Source: Axinella damicornis (taxonomy: Eukaryota > Porifera > Demospongiae > Axinellida > Axinellidae). Taken from it: a stretch of DNA of 64,000 nt. The stretch covers positions 3,048,027 to 3,112,026 of the forward strand of contig OZ007514.1 of the NCBI GenBank assembly GCA_963931865.1. The letters run 5' to 3'. This document shows, piece after piece, positions 9,920-22,500 of the stretch (its first letter is position 1; each line of letters begins with the position of its first letter). A program made the position numbers and the translations under genes. The notes beneath the pieces are model-generated. The model worked only from the letters and a program-made list of their open reading frames with translations. It had not been told where the DNA came from and did not search any database.

Positions 9920-10080
9920 TCATAATGAGTCAGTAGCAGCAGAGGTGTACAGAAGCACATTCTAGTACCCATGAACAAGAATGAGCTGGCAATGAGAGCT
10001 ACACCATGTGGTTTGCAGTAGAGTGTACATAGCTGTCAGCCTGTCACAGCCTATATGAGCTCACCATGCATGCATGCAGT
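9920..10080 (-). pseudogene. Relic of a B-type 5' end
   Basis: The sequence from GTCAGTAGCAGCAGAGGTGT to the ACACCATGTGGTTTGCAGTA stretch matches the signal-peptide codons, start-codon area and intron of B-type copy D (48.92-49.02 kb). The rest of the gene is absent to the left. This is a deleted B-type gene of which only the 5' edge survives, next to an upstream block at 10080-11400. Confidence 0.7.
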
Positions 10081-11400
10081 GACTCGCTATGTATAACTCT
10101 CACTTTTGTAGGTCACTGAAGGGACAGGTGTTTGGCCCAAAAAACCTTCCAGTTATACCTTTGTTGGATAGGGCAACATGAAGCATCATGAAGCACAATT
10201 TCAGCTACACATTGCACACTGATGTTCACAAAAAGGATAAGACGTGATGCAGTATGTAATATATTAAGGGAAGTAGCTACCTTCATTGTGCATTCAGTCA
10301 GCCATCAACTTACCTCATGCAAACCAATAGCTATGTACTAGCTGTGTCCACAGTGTCAATCTTGGACAAATGAGTGCTGTTGTCTCAGTTCAATTTGGAG
10401 ACATTCAACATACCATATAATTATGGCAGAACCAGAGTCTGTGCATGTGTTGACTTTGCTGCAGGTACGAGGCTAGTGTTGAATAACCATAACAGTGTTG
10501 TTACTCTCAAGTTGAGTGGGACATTTTCGCATTTCGTGACCTTTTTCGTACCCACGGATGGTGTACAAAGGATGGGTTACAAACTTTGAAGCAATGGGTA
10601 CAAAAACCATTTCCACCTTCATATTGCTCATTGTGTTGACCAATCATGTTTGTTGCATGATCACGAATAGGTTTCATAATGCCATATATGGTCATGGTAC
10701 ACGGTAGTACTGAACTGACTGGAGTAAACCATGACAGCTGGCAAATCTGAACCAACGATGTGTTTGTGTCTCAAGTCACTTACAATGTTTTGGAAACCTT
10801 AATTCTCCTTCCGCACACGCATAGGTCACAAGAAGTAGCTATGCACATTCTATTTCTGTAGCATGTGAGCATGTTCCAGTTTACAGATACCCAACAAACT
10901 CTTTCTAAAATCCTTCAAACCTCTCAATCTTTGTTGTATATTGCTTGGAATGTGAGCTACAAGGTGCATGAGACCATCACTTCAAGCTATACATATCGTG
11001 CAGTGCTCATTCCTCTTCAACACCTGATGAACAGCACATGGTAGCTACAAACACATGATACTAAGTGTTGACGTCAGTATGAGGAGTGTGATGGAGTCAA
11101 GGGTGTCTTTTATGTGGCTACTGAAAAGGATGAACAAGGGTGGACACCAGTTGTAGCTAAAAGGCAACGTCGAAGGAGTTCTGCATCTCACACTGGTATC
11201 GAGGAGAGTGACCTCAATATCCCTACTTTGTATACATGTCAGGTACCCCATGATGGAACCCCAGGCCTATCAATCCAAGCCACATGGGCAGGATCTTAGA
11301 TGCCTAGCTAATTTCTGCAAGAACCTGTTAAGATCTAAGATTACCTGATTGTCTGTACTGTGACTATTATAAGGTGCATGGTTTGTATTTGATTATGTGC
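10080..11400. repeat. B-type upstream block, copy 2 (orphan)
   Basis: Closely matches 2690-3960 over its whole length, including the CAACTTACCTCA donor complement at about 10307 and the plus-strand patch at 11078-11242. It lacks the MITEs found after copy 1. The gene it served is reduced to the relic at 9920-10080. Confidence 0.8.
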
Positions 11401-11689
11401 TCTGCACATGAACTATTACTAAGTTAGGTAAGATACATACACTCGCATGCAGACTAGTTCAGGAAGCTATAAGCTCTAGTGGAATGTATGCCAGTGTGGA
11501 CAGTGACCATTCAATGTGCTCTCCAGAGTGAGGCAAGTGTAATTTGCTGGACTAGTGTTGTTGTGCATGTTTCGAATACAATGAGTAGTCATGGATTGGG
11601 ACATGAATGTGCGCAGTAAGAAATAACTGATCCATGACTTCCTACATTTCCTGACCCACATTATTAATGGCTTAGTAACCTCCAGTGCA

Positions 11690-12800
11690 AATGCTGACTT
11701 ATGGTAATTCCTTTTACTGTGTGCCAATTGAAAATGCTTCAGAGCAAGAGATGGTTAACTAATGTCTTACACCAAAGGGGTATGGACACATTTCTTTGGT
11801 TCTAGTTAACCCTTTGATGATAAAGCAGTTGATAATTAATGCCTCTCAATTAACCCCATTACATCATTTATACGTAATCATGATTAGATGTATGAAGGAG
11901 TGATTAATAGTTTAACAGAAATAGTTACGGGGACAGACAGTCTGTCCCTATACAAAAGGGCTACATTAACCCAGCTTGGTCAACTTCATGAGGGGGGGAT
12001 GGCAGGCTGTTGTAACATGACTAGTGCATGAAAATGATGCTGGTACCCCTTGTCAATACACAAACCAATTTGGAGGAGGGGGGTATGTTTTCCATATCCC
12101 CTTCAGAGAACTTTGTGGACTTGCCATCACTGCATGCAGTTTCCCTAAGTTACCTAGCCTCATTCCCAGGCCCCATACGAAAAATTGAAAAGGGTCAGAT
12201 GTTCGGATGGGGCCTGGGGATGAGGCTATATAGCCTCTGCAAGGTGGGGATCAATGATAACAATGATAACAGGAACTCTCTACAAGCATCAGGTAACCTA
12301 TACTATAGGTTACCTGATGCTTGTAGAGAGTTCCTGTTATCATTGATCCCCACCTTGTTTCCTTCTCTTGTGTTTTCGTATCCCTATAGCTACATCTCTT
12401 TAGTATGTTCTGATCTGGTTTTAATATGTTCTGATCTGGGGAAATATGGATCTGTGTAATTTGTACTCTATCAGTAGTATCCTACAATACATAACGCATT
12501 CACCCTTATGCAATTTTTCAATTATATATACTCTTAAGGTACTCGTGTGGTAAATGGTATATTCTCTACATACAATAATTATTGTCGTTTATAGGATTGT
12601 AGTTACAAATTTTGTAGAATTATTACATCACTAGTAAGTACAAGACTTAAGTTATTTTCTGCTGTGTTAGATGTCAATACAACAAACTATCTCCCTAGCT
12701 TGTCAATCTGCCTTCTCAAATTGTGAAACCTTCAATCAATAACTGCACAATGTAAAAATTGTTCATTGGGAACACAAATCACTCGACTAATTAGTTTTGT
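11690..12800. repeat. P-type 3' flank block with inverted duplication
   Basis: Matches 42780-43450, 50000-50917 and, more loosely, 57690-58437. Landmarks are CAGACAGTCTGTCCCTA, the purine run after CCAATTTGGAGG, and GTTCTGATCTGGGGAAATAT. It lies downstream of P2. Within it, 12240-12357 forms a hairpin absent from the copy at 50.38 kb. Confidence 0.8.
12240..12357. repeat. Inverted duplication (hairpin)
   Basis: CAAGGTGGGGATCAATGATA at 12240 onward is repeated inverted to 12357 (arms about 52-61 bp, loop TACTA region). The left arm holds one extra 9-bp AATGATAAC. The paralogous site at about 50377 has only the right arm, so the left arm arose by a local inverted copy event. Confidence 0.85.
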
Positions 12801-12816
12801 AAGTGGCAATTTCAAA

Positions 12817-15800
12817 CTAGTTAATTGAGCCATACACAGGGGTTAGCCATCTTGGCTCTTCATTAACCGCCTCTTTGCTTTCTGTGGGCTCAGCAACTCT
12901 GTGCTCTTGTGATAATGGTTCGTACCCATTTGGGTTTATCAGCCGGTCTGGAAGAGTGTCACCATCAGACTCCGACTCCACTTCCGCTTCGGTTTGACCT
13001 AGACTTCTGCTTGCCTTCATGTGTCTTCTGAAGCACGTATATTTCCTTTTGAGGCATTGAGTGAGGCCAGTCACGTCTGCCAGCTGAAAGGCAAGGATGC
13101 CAATGAATGTCACAAGTGCTATGATGACAGAGGTGTATCCAATAGCAAGCTGATTCCTTCCAGAGTGATTGACATACATGGTGGAACCAGCCAGGATGAT
13201 CAGGTTCAGAGCAAATGAACCTTCTAGAGCATCTAGGTAACTGTTATTGTAAACCCCACCGCTAGTCCAGGCCCACAGTTGCAGAATCCCAGTTCCTTCT
13301 AGAATTGCAAGGAGGGTAATGCTAGGGTCTTGTTGAGGATTGAGGGCAAAGACTAGAAGAAGAATAAAGCGAAGCACAAGCAGCAGTCCAGGCCAGTAGC
13401 GATGTCTTGCCTTGTAAGGAGCGTGGTATGAATCCATGAAAAACGTCAGCCTAGCACTGTTGATCCACGCAAAGAGCCTCAGATGTGATATAGCCCGCAG
13501 CCACTGACCAAAGAGTAGAAGGAGAGTGTAAGGAACAAAAAGGAAGAAGAAGACAAGTACTGCCAATATGAAGAGTGGAATATGTTTTGTACGGAGGTAG
13601 TCAATGTTTGCATCATACAGCCACACCCCTCTGTTGTATGTTGGATACTCTAGGTAGGTGACGTACAGTGCAGCAATCAAGTTGCGGAGAATCTTTGTAT
13701 ATGAGAGGAGGATAAGGGTTGCCAAGACAGAAACTGGGTTGTTGCCCAACAATTTTGTAAATCTGCGTGAGAAATGGCTAACAAGTATTATGAGTCCCAC
13801 TATCACCCAGATATAAACAGGGAACACAAATTGAAGCCATGTTTTGCTGTAAGCATCCATCCCTCTGTAGAAACATGTTTCAACACCGAAGTCAAGGTTT
13901 AGCCACGCAACGAAGACTGATAAAATGTCAGTATTTTCCACAGGTATAAATAGAGTGCGGTTTACTCCAACAATATTAGCGTAGAACACTATCCCACTGA
14001 GGGTTCCTGTTGCCACGGTCAGTTTGCTGACAAGGAGAAAGAAGACTAGAGCTAGTCCCACCAGTGCAAAAGGGATGAGCAAGGTTAGGTGGATATTGGT
14101 ACAGTGCTTGCATTGAGAAGTACCCAGTACAAGACTGTAGCCTTTCTTGCAAGCTCCACACAAGAGACCTGACCTGTTGTATGCACACTGCAAGTCTGTA
14201 TTGTCAAGAGGAAAGTCCACTGTATGAGAGACACAATAGTCAAAAGGGCAGCGTGGGTGGAGAATTAGTGCCATAGATATATTGTCATCCCCCAACCCAA
14301 AAGTGGTTGTGTGAACTGCGTGTTATTCGTCCCAATCCATCAGTTATATCACAGTGGTTTGTATATTCGGCGAGTCTTTGGTTACAGACACATGAGCGTT
14401 CTATCTCTGAAAGGTAAAAGCCCAGTGGACAAGTCTGATTGACATCCAGCTTAAGATTCAATTCATTGCCAAGTGTTGAGCATGGGCTATCTGCATACAA
14501 CTCTAGGATTACATTGTCCAGCGGTGAAAACACAGTGTAGTTGAGAATGGTGCAAGTATGAAATGTTGCTTGGGCATACTGGAGAGGATGAAGGTTACCT
14601 ATGGGTGTGGATGAATAATACCTATGAGTCAAATGACCTCTGACTGTTATAGGAACTGTTCCATTTCTCTGTCCAACTGCAACCATAGAAACATGAAATG
14701 TTTCACCAGGATGCACTGTGTATGACTTGTCTGATTTACTGCAGTTAGGGCGGTTGTTTTCACATGGGCATACACGAAATGGGTCAGAGGAAATAGTTGG
14801 ATTTGTATTGTCATTTTCAATGTGGACTAACATGTCAAACACTTCACCAGAACGAGATGCCGATTCCAGGCCGGTAAGTTTGCAGTTATCTATTGCACCA
14901 CCATATAGCACACTGCCAGTGTCAGCAGAGTTATGAAAACAAACTGGGCATCAATACCATTGGACAGATTCTGGCCTGGGAGTTGAAAGAAGCATTCACC
15001 TTTTGTTGTGCATGTGTCAAGTTGAGTACAGTAAACCAAGGAGTTATATTCATCACTAGCAAAAATTGCTCCTCCTAACTGTGCATGATTGCTCTCCCAG
15101 TATACAGTTGTGTTCGATGAAATGGAGAAAGTGGAATTCACAAGAAAGATTCCCCCACCCACACCTGCCGAGTTGTTGATGAAGTTGCTAGTTCCAGTGA
15201 AACTCAGTGATGTGTTGTAGCCTGCGCAAATTGCACCACCAAATTCATAGCCTGCTGAGTTGTTGATGAAGTTGGTAGTTCCAGTGAAACTCAGTGACGT
15301 GTTGTCTCTTGCAAGAATTGCACCACCATGGACTGCTGAGTTGTTGATGAAGTTACTAGCTCCAGTGAGACTCAGTGATGTGCTGTGACCTGCAAAAATT
15401 GCACCACCGTTGACTGCTGCTGAGTTGTTGATGAAGTTACTAGTTCCAGTGAGACTCAGTGATGTGCTGCATTCTGCAACAATTGCACCACCATAGGCTG
15501 CTGAATTATTGATGAAGTTGGTAGTTCCAGTGAAACTCAGTGATGTGTTGTGGCAATAAATCACACCACAGTAACAGTCGTTGCTGATCCTATCAGACTC
15601 TGAGTTGCTGATGAAGGTGCTAGTTCGGGTGATGTTCAAGGAGCTTGCTGATGCCCAGATTGCTACACCAGAAGGTTTACTAAAAGGAGCAGTGAGTGAG
15701 TTGTTTATGAAGTGGATACTTCCAGTGGAACTCAGACTGCAGTTGGTCACATGGATTCCTGCTGAGCCAAAAGTTGCATGATTTTGAAGGAATGTTGTGT

Positions 15801-16443
15801 TGTCAAATAATGTCAGGTTGCTATGGAGAGCAGTGATGCCACCTCCTCCTACACAGGCGTTAGGTATGAGTCCCTCATAATCACAGTGGTTATGTGTGAA
15901 CTCATTGTTCCCTGCTAGAGTAATACTGGAGTGATATACCGCAAGTGCAGTGCCGAGGTTGTCATGGAAGGAACAGTTAACTAGCACAGCATACTTTATG
16001 GAATCCAAAAGAAGGGTGTGTTTATCAAAATTCAGGGTGTGGTTATCAAAACTCCTGCCACAAGAGGTAAAAGTCAAAGAATGGATTTTGAAGTTATCCA
16101 TACTCGTGAAGCTGAGGCCAACTGACCCATTGCAAACAACTGTTGCTACATAACCTGAAGAAGACTCTCCACACAGGGTCAAACTGGATATGTTGACAAC
16201 AGTGATATTCATATCAAGAGTGTGGTCACCTGGCAAGAACATCATAGTGGTGTTGGAAGTGAAATATGATTTGGCTTGTTGTGCATACCCAGAGAGTGTG
16301 GCACGGTGAATTGAATTGTGAGGGCAGGGTGACCGTGAGGTTTGCGTCGGTGTGACACAGTACACATCCTCAGCAGAGCAGCAGGAGAGGGTACTGAGTA
16401 GCAGTGCTGCCACACGAACAGTGAATGGCGTGGACTGAACCAT
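12817..16443 (-). pseudogene. P-type receptor-like gene P2 (two frameshifts)
   Basis: The full P-type layout is present: signal peptide (MVQSTPFTVRVAALLLSTL), cap, five FINNSA rungs (marker at 15170, 15257, 15338, 15422, 15503), Cys-rich module, membrane domain and a tail with YEPL. The frame is broken twice. At about 14930 a 4-bp deletion relative to P1 puts the reading out after AQFVF. At about 14289 a 1-bp gain (GTTGGGGGATGAC versus GTTGGCTATGAC) shifts it again just before the CPFDYC module. Three open pieces (14890-16443, 14285-14911, 12817-14295) together cover the protein. The intact sequence elsewhere suggests recent damage or assembly error. Confidence 0.85.
15165..15560 (-). repeat. 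In-frame tandem rung repeats of P2 (five copies)
   Basis: Marker spacings are 87, 81, 84 and 81 bp. Units encode SFTG/SLTG...NFINNSA...GGAI rungs, as in P1, with one copy fewer. Confidence 0.85.
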
Positions 16444-16965
16444 GGAAAATGGGCTGTAGGAAAAGCAAAGTTAGTGTTTACAACTGTAGCTGCATTCAAC
16501 CAGTGTTCTCTTCCTCATGAAGCTACGATTTAGCACTATCATGGAATCTCATCTCACTTTGATTCGTTGCTCTAGAGGTACCATTTACAAGACACGGTGG
16601 AAACCATAGCTAGTTTGCTTATAGCTATGTCAATAGCCACGTACAAACACACTTTACAAATAGTTAACCATGCATACTCTTTTTACGTGGAACTATCCTA
16701 GTTCGGATTAGTGATCTATGCTTCTTCCATAACATGACATTTGTATTTTACTATCCTGTTTTCTGTTTTAGTTACAAATCGGGTCCGGATCCATATGTGA
16801 ATTCAGGTTTACCCTAAGCAATTTCGTTTACATGTGAGAATGCAGTCTACGTCAGAATGTGAGATGCATCAGTGCATGACCTTCCAAACCAATAAAGTGT
16901 TGAGTGCGTACCTTGATGCAGAAATGTACTATACATTGAAACTATAGATTCCTTGGAGTGCTTGG
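16444..16965. other. Intergenic upstream of P2, no gene seen
   Basis: The TTTTCCTACAG acceptor lies at about 16450-16465. Beyond it no coding sequence, repeat or RNA is recognised. Confidence 0.5.
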
Positions 16966-16969
16966 CCAA

Positions 16970-17220
16970 CTGGGACAGTGGACGCGATCACACTAAGGTT
17001 TTGTATGCTGGTAATGGGGTCAAAAGAGGTGAGATGTATTGTTACTCCTGGCAACCATAGCTTGAACCAGTCACTCGACATAATTATGCACAGTGACTGG
17101 TTCAAGTTATATGGTTGCCAGGCAGATCCTGAATCTCACAACTACACCAGACAATGAATTAGCTACGTGTAAGTGGTTGAGAGTATATATGGCAGGGCTC
17201 TCCAGGGCAAGATGTATCAC
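16970..17220 (-). pseudogene. Relic fragment of a B-type gene
   Basis: Matches 22761-22970 of B-type copy B: GATCACACTAAGGTTTTG, TCAAAAGAGGTGAGATGTA, CTCACAACTACACCAGAC, GAGAGTATATATGGCAGGGC. This is the region coding the cap and first rungs. It is rearranged and stopped in all frames. A local inverted duplication (about 17048-17126) copies the TGGTTGCCAGGC segment in both directions. Confidence 0.8.
17048..17126. repeat. Hairpin inside B-type relic
   Basis: TGGCAACCATAGCTTGAACC-AGTCACT is followed by AGTGACTGGTTCAAG-TTATATGGTTGCCA. The arms are about 27 bp with a short loop around ATAATTATG. Intact B-type genes have only the second arm. Confidence 0.8.
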
Positions 17221-17543
17221 TTGCCTAACCAACAAACTATCAAACAATTAGCTACTAAAACCTCGCCCAAAACCTCACATTAGCTAATTGGAAGCATGAA
17301 GGATTCCATGTAAATATATACTTTTAACAGAAAATACTGAAGGGTTGGTGAAAGCATAGATAATATAAACCGGAGGTGAAAGGGTTGAAGATGTCAATTG
17401 GTAAGTGATTTTCAGCCTAGTGCTGGAAATAGACAGATTCTGTTTCAGTAATGTAGTAATGTCCATGGCAAAAAATATATATCCTGAGCAGTCTTTACAC
17501 TTCTCTAAGCAGCATGCAATATGCCCCCTTCAAGTAAGTTCCC

Positions 17544-17544
<1 letters not shown>

Positions 17545-17583
<39 letters not shown>
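17545..17583. repeat. Pure C39 tract
   Basis: Thirty-nine consecutive C residues, G-rich on the minus strand. The length in an assembly is unreliable. Confidence 0.9.
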
Positions 17584-17662
17584 ATAATATCCACTCATTT
17601 AAGCATCCTGTCATGAGTGTTTTTATCATTTTCTTGAGAGGTAGGGTGCAGCCAACATTTCA

Positions 17663-18031
17663 TTACGCAAACCTGCTAATATGGAAAAACGAACCTCTAA
17701 CCCCATTTTGCTCTTGATTCAGGAGATAAGAAGAGCTATAACTATGCCCATTTTCATTTCCTCCTAGCATTTGAACATCTAAAATTAAAATTGGATTTTG
17801 GAGGACTAATAGTGCACACCCCTTGTAGCTCTTCAATGCTCGCTCATAAAATGGTCTAGTCTTCTTTATTCCCCCTTCTGTTTCACTTAATGCTTTCACT
17901 CCAATGGTATCCACTGTTATACACTTGTCTGTACAACCAGCACTAGCTCTTTCACCTTTCACAAGGCAGTGGATTCCTCTGTCTTCCACGACAGGAGCAA
18001 GGTTAATTTCAAGGTCTCCGGATCCCAACAC
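17663..18031 (-). CDS. Open frame of unknown nature (122 codons)
   Basis: I do not recognise this product. The frame runs 122 codons, with a stretch (ALSETEGGIKKTRPFYERAL) of composition more protein-like than most spurious frames here. No signal peptide, membrane segment or known motif is visible. It lies in a gene-poor gap next to the C39 tract and could be a fragment of a transposable-element protein or an exon of something larger. No duplicate was noticed in the window. Confidence 0.2.
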   Translation of the reverse strand: MLGSGDLEINLAPVVEDRGIHCLVKGERASAGCTDKCITVDTIGVKALSETEGGIKKTRPFYERALKSYKGCALLVLQNPILILDVQMLGGNENGHSYSSSYLLNQEQNGVRGSFFHISRFA

Positions 18032-18099
18032 GATTTAACACATCAACTTTCAGGTCTTTTTGCCATGCACCATTCATGACGGACAGCATAATTATGTTT

Positions 18100-18547
18100 C
18101 CACATGGATTAATAGTACACAGGGTATATATAGCTGTCATCTTGGTATCCAATCCCTACATGAGTAGCTACATGTATTCTACTACTGATCACCTTAAGTA
18201 ATCACCTGCAGTCAATGTGAATTTGCTTACAACACTTGCTCAGCAACAACAGTAGCTTGAGTAGCTACAGCATGCAGCACATTAATAGCTGTACAGTAGG
18301 TCCGCCAATATACGCAGATTCTGATGGGATGTGAAGCCACTTAATAAAGTGTGACGACTTGAGTGGCTGCGCGCGCTTCGTGACTCGTGATTATTACCCG
18401 CACGCGCATGCGCGAAGCGGGGTCGAGAATGCCTAGCGCCTAGCTAGGGATGAGTTCCAGAAGTAGCACAATACAAATCCCTCTAGCTAATTCTAGTAGC
18501 ACTCCTTGTGAGTAAAATCTGAGATCCAAGTTCTGTGATACTATATA
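18100..18547. other. Intergenic, no gene seen
   Basis: Contains a CG-rich patch (GCGCGCTTCGTGACTCGTGA, CGCACGCGCATGCGCGAAGC near 18370-18420) of unknown meaning. Otherwise AT-rich. Confidence 0.4.
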
Positions 18548-18692
18548 AGTATCACCATAGTACAAAGCTATACCGGAAAATATCACGAATTTGTTGCCGT
18601 AGTATTGTTACGAGTGCGAAGCACGAGTAACAATGCCGAAGGCGACAAACGAGTGATATGTTTCCGGTATAGCTTGGTACTATGGTGATACT
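18548..18692. mobile_element. Imperfect foldback, MITE-like
   Basis: AGTATCACCATAGTACAAAG at the left returns inverted as TACTATGGTGATACT at the right. The inner arms (CTATACCGGAAA / TTTCCGGTATAG and GTATTGTTAC / GTAACAATGC) also pair. No clear target duplication. Confidence 0.65.
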
Positions 18693-19079
18693 GATTTTAT
18701 CATACAAACCTGGAATTTCATTGCACGTTCCTCTACCAATGAACGCAGCGAATGCGCGTTACCATAGCTTGCTTGGCGACAATATTTACTTTTCTGGTTG
18801 CCAACCCTTCGCGTTAGTACGGCAAGCCACAAACGCTTGGGCGAGAAAGCCTGCGTACCAAGCCCAAGGCGGAGCCACGACGATAACTGGCAGCTGTACG
18901 GTCCATTCCAAACGGATGCCCGAGTATACGAACAACTTCTGGAAGTATCGAGATGAAGTGCCCTCTTCAGGAGCCCAAAAGGTAGTCTACATGTACTGTA
19001 GTGAGTACCAGCTAGTCTATAGCTCTGCCACGATTGTATACATGTACTAAACTATCAGATTTGCTGTAGCGCACGTGAC

Positions 19080-19202
19080 GTACAGTACATAATACGGATT
19101 TCTCGCGTGACCTAGCTACAGTACTAATACGGATTTCTCGCGTGACCTACAGTACTAATACGGATTTTTCACGTGACCTACAGTACAAAATACGGGTTTT
19201 TA
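19080..19202. repeat. Short tandem repeat, about 31-37 bp unit, four copies
   Basis: The unit TACAGTACTAATACGGATTT followed by CTCGCGTGACC recurs with small changes (CACGTGACC, GCGTGACCTAGC). The third unit reads TTTTTCACGTGACC. No coding sense. Confidence 0.8.
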
Positions 19203-19593
19203 TCAACTGCGCTTGCGTACCAGGCTTTCCCATTGACTGCTGTACATTATTCAAACGTAGTGTATGATAAATATAGCTAATTGCCTTCCACTTTACGATC
19301 GCTTTTGCTGTAATAGTCTCCACTGCTGCGAGTATTAGCTACAGCTTGTATATGCACCACTGTCTTTAGGATCAGTGTTTCAGCTGATGAAGAAGAAAGG
19401 TCTAGACTACAAAACATACAATACACACACGTACAATCCTTAGGAATTCAAACCACAGCACAGCATGATGTACATGCTCTCAAACAAACTTGGATTTGTA
19501 CAAAGTTCAACGAAGTCCTTAATGTATCCTCAAAAAATAATGTGTGCATGTGACAGTAACCTTAATGCAGAACTTTGGCAATCCAAGGAATGG

Positions 19594-22500
19594 CTAATTT
19601 GTTAGCAAGGGTTCACGCAGTTCATGTAGTGCAATATCACTGTGAGTTGGTTGTCTGATCACTTCTTGTTGATTGAGAGTTTCACTTTCAGTGTCTCTTT
19701 TGTCAGCTGTTCTGTCGGAACTCAGCTTCGAATACCACCTTTGTATGAGCTGCTTCAGCTCTCTCTTTATCAGGACATGGTAGAGCACTATGGCAACGAA
19801 CTGGGCAAATGCAGTTCCCACTGCTGTGTACACAAGAGCTGCCTGGTTGCCCCCATTTGCTCGAATGTACATAGTTGTTAGTGATAGCAATGTTAGATTC
19901 AGGATGAATGTGTTTTCAAGAATCGAGAGGAAATGTTTCTTGTACACTTTCCCTGTCACAGTACTACTAAGCAACACCAACACACCAACAATTGCAGTTA
20001 TTAAAAGACCAATGTTGGGGTTAGTTTGGGTTATAGCGTACACAAGGAATAATTTCACCCGGACCAACAACCTAATTCCAAACCAATATCCACGTTTGTC
20101 CTTAAAAGGACCAAAATGGGCATCAAAGAATGGCTTCATCTTTGTAATCCAGTGTAGCCACTTGTAGTTCGTAATCTTCTGGAGGTATTGTTTGAGCAGG
20201 AAGATTCCTGTGTATGGTAGCCACAGGAAGAGGAGGAATGCTATGGCTACAAGAAACAGAAGGGTGTGTGAGACACTAAAGTAGGATACATTGCCATCGT
20301 AAGACCACACAGCTTTCCTGGAACCATCATGATAATTCAGGAACGTGAATGTAAATGTTGTAATGATAGTACGAAGGAGTTTAGTATAGGATATCAGGAA
20401 CAGGGTGGCCAGTACGGGGACTGAATTGTTCCCAAACGTTTTAGCTGCTCTTGAACTGTAGTGAGAAGCAATGATTACAGTGGCAGTAATGCCCCAAATG
20501 TAGAGAGGGAACACAAACTGCAGCCATGTTTTCCAGTAGCCATTCAAACCATCAACAAGACATGTCTCAATGCCCAGGTCCAGGTTTATCCATGAGATGA
20601 AAACTGTCAGGATGTTTGTATCTCCAGGTGGGAAGAACACTGCTTCATTGGCCTTAATTATATTTGCATAGAAAATGAGTCCGTTGATGGTTCCCTGAGA
20701 GACGGTTAGGTTTAGGAATGTCAAGAAGAACACAAGTATGAAACCAGCCATTGCAAAAGGTATGAGGAGTGTGAGGTATGTGTTGGAACATGAAAGACAC
20801 TGTGAGCTCCCAAGTGCTAGGCTAAGACCTTTCTGGCAGCCACCACAGAGAATACCTGCACGATTGAAGGCACATTGGGAATCCGGATTTTCTAGTTTGA
20901 TGTTGATTTCTCCACGTTTGCAGTAGTCAAATGGACAGTAGCGGTGAATAATAACTCCATTGGTTGTATTCCCAACAAAACTTGCATTCAACCACATGTA
21001 TCCATTTCTGTGAACTGTTTGGTCACTAATGTTGCATTCAATGTTGTGTTCTTCAAGCTGTGAGTGGCACACACACCTGTGTTGAGAATTGTGTAGCATG
21101 AATCCTAGTGGGCAAGGAAGAAGTGTGATGTCAATGTAAACTGGATAAGTCAAGAACCTTTCATGCACTTCACCCCATTTCTCATAAGAAGTAACCCATT
21201 CTTCGACTTCAGATTGTGAGCCATAGGTCCATGTGGTAACATCCTTAGCTGTGAGTACCATAATATCTTTCTCATTCCCCGACAGTACATTGTATTGAAG
21301 CAGTGTGCATCCAGCGCGTCTAGAGACCTCCTGGATTTGTTGAAATCCTTCCAGATTTGGTGTTGTTCTTTTCTTATAAGGGGGTAAGAATTTACTGTGA
21401 ACTGAACCAGTCACAGTTCCAAAGTTCTCCCCAACGACAACTGCAGGAAAAGCAATGGCTTCACCAGGGTACTTAGTCATATTCATGAATACAATTGTAC
21501 AGTCTGGTGTTCCATTTCTGCAAACACATGCTCGCTTTGGGTCAGAAGACAGTAGAGACAATGGATCAGTTCCTATTGGATCAACATGTACGTGAATTCC
21601 ATCAAGGACCTGACCATGGCCTGCTAGTATGTTGCCGAGTGACCGATCCTTTGTTGCACAGAAGTAAAGATTTTCACCATACATTACATCACCACCATCC
21701 CTACCTATGTTGTTGGTAAATGTAATAGTGATATTTGGTAAACCAGAATGATGATCATTCGATGGCAACATGATGGAACAATCGATCAAGACATAAATTA
21801 GAAAGTCAAATGCTGTGATAGTCTTCACATATATGGCACCACCCACAATGTGTGCATAGTTGTTCAGAAACAAGATTTCAGCATTCTTCTGAATAAACAT
21901 ATAGCTGTTGCCTAGAAGTGCAATAGCTCCTCCTTTATCTGCACTGTTATTGATGAAAGTGTTATATCCACTCATATGGAAAGTGCTCTGGTATGCGCCA
22001 ATAGCAGTACCTATGTTTCCATGAAATTTACAGTCAGTAAAGGTCACATGGCTCACAAAATAGATTGCTATAATAGATGAATGTGTTATTCCATATTTCT
22101 CATTATGGAGAAAGGAAACATTCCTTATGATAATTATTGGATCTTGCTGCACTGTTGCTCTGAGCACTGTCATCCCTGCTCCTCCTTCAAACTCCCCTCC
22201 CACAATGTTATCGCTTATGACAGAATCTTCTATAGTGAGTTGCAATGAGGGATTTGGAGGTAACTCAAAGTAGAGTGCAGTAAGCTTAAGCTTGCCACCT
22301 GTCACCAGACAGTTCCTAATGTGTACATTTGCAGTGCTTTGATCAGCAAATAAGCTACCATTTACTTGATGTGAAAATGTTGTCGGAGATGTCAATGTGT
22401 GATATGACACTTTTGGTAAATTCTACATTTATATTCAGAGCTGATCCCTTAAAAATTGATTTGCTGATTGTGAGGTGATTGTCAAATACATTCTGATAAT

